A DNA stretch of 16,020 bases. Origin: Janthinobacterium sp. GTDB taxonomy: Bacteria > Pseudomonadota > Gammaproteobacteria > Burkholderiales > Burkholderiaceae_D. Each line of letters begins with the position of its first letter. Position 1 is the first letter of the stretch. Below the pieces are notes generated by a model, which ran no database searches, was not told where the DNA came from, and saw only the letters and a list, made by a program, of their open reading frames with translations. The stretch lies in contig DMYQ01000142.1 in the NCBI GenBank assembly GCA_003482555.1, positions 11,618 to 27,637 on the forward strand. Direction: 5' to 3'. Below, one piece after another: positions 15,827 through 16,020 of the stretch. Made by a program: the position numbers and the translations under genes.

Positions 15827-16020
15827 GTGGAGAGCTTGTTCAAGGTGGGGGCGCGCCAGAATTTGCGCTGGGCGTTCTTGCTGCTGCCGAATTCGGCGTA
15901 AGCGTCGCGGTTGCTGAGCATCAGGGTGAGTTGTCCCAGGCGGCCTTCTTTCAGGGCCGCCAGCAGGGGCACGAACCAGTCGCGTTCCAGGCGCTGCATG
16001 CGCAGCAGCCAGTCCGACCA
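15823..16020 (-). CDS. RpfE / phosphoglycerate-mutase-like regulatory protein, C-terminal end only
   Basis: The last 65 codons of a minus-strand gene that begins outside the window. The frame is open from the window edge to TGA 15825-15823, which overlaps the recJ ATG by four bases. The peptide reads WSDWLLRMQRLERDWFVPL, then LGQLTLMLSNRDAYAEF and ends RKFWRAPTLNKLS. This resembles the C-terminus of the phosphoglycerate-mutase-like (RpfE-type) proteins encoded next to recJ in many beta- and gammaproteobacteria. The call relies on that short match and on context. Confidence 0.7.
   Translation of the reverse strand, partial: WSDWLLRMQRLERDWFVPLLAALKEGRLGQLTLMLSNRDAYAEFGSSKNAQRKFWRAPTLNKLST

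Noticed and set aside
14291..15901. 536-codon plus-strand open frame opposite recJ
   Set aside because: Antisense shadow of recJ, which has every DHH-family motif.

Overview
The window reads as a high-GC betaproteobacterial chromosome, most likely Oxalobacteraceae (Massilia, Duganella or Janthinobacterium type). That placement rests on protein character and the recJ / prfB / lysS neighbourhood, not on a database search. No tRNA, rRNA, CRISPR array or intact transposase was seen.

Left part (1-4954): the C-terminal part of an OPT-family oligopeptide transporter (+) converges on a complete POT-family proton-coupled peptide transporter (-). Each has its own intrinsic terminator in the gap between them. 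A 330-base divergent intergenic region then leads to ppnN (+), a ppGpp-regulated nucleotide 5'-monophosphate nucleosidase.

Decayed zone (about 4960-6690): two remnants lie on the minus strand. One is an ABC-F ATPase relic that kept its ribosome binding site but lost Walker A, the middle of the protein and its reading frame. The other is an HD-GYP domain with intact metal and GYP motifs but no N-terminal part.

Translation core (6686-10120, all -): prfB (release factor 2, with its programmed +1 frameshift site), then a HAD phosphatase / beta-phosphoglucomutase-like gene overlapping prfB by ATGA, then lysS ending in a strong terminator. Upstream on the same strand, at the right edge, lie recJ and the 3' end of an RpfE/phosphoglycerate-mutase-like gene, also joined by an ATGA overlap.

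Accessory insert (about 10.2-14.1 kb) between recJ and prfB: a compact minus-strand operon made of an Xre/MbcA-type antitoxin, a RES-domain NAD+-degrading toxin (probable TTG start) and a DUF2288 protein. It is driven by a TTGCGA-17-TATAAA promoter with a palindrome in its spacer. Divergent from it is an orphan, N-terminally shortened TssF-like (type VI secretion baseplate) gene, followed by an unrecognised membrane-anchored protein and a small secreted NTF2/DUF4440-like relic ending in a DKP tandem repeat.

Most of the window is ordinary housekeeping. The most interesting points are the TA + DUF2288 operon with the orphan TssF, the interruption of the recJ-prfB linkage, and the cleanly deleted ABC-F and NTF2-like relics.
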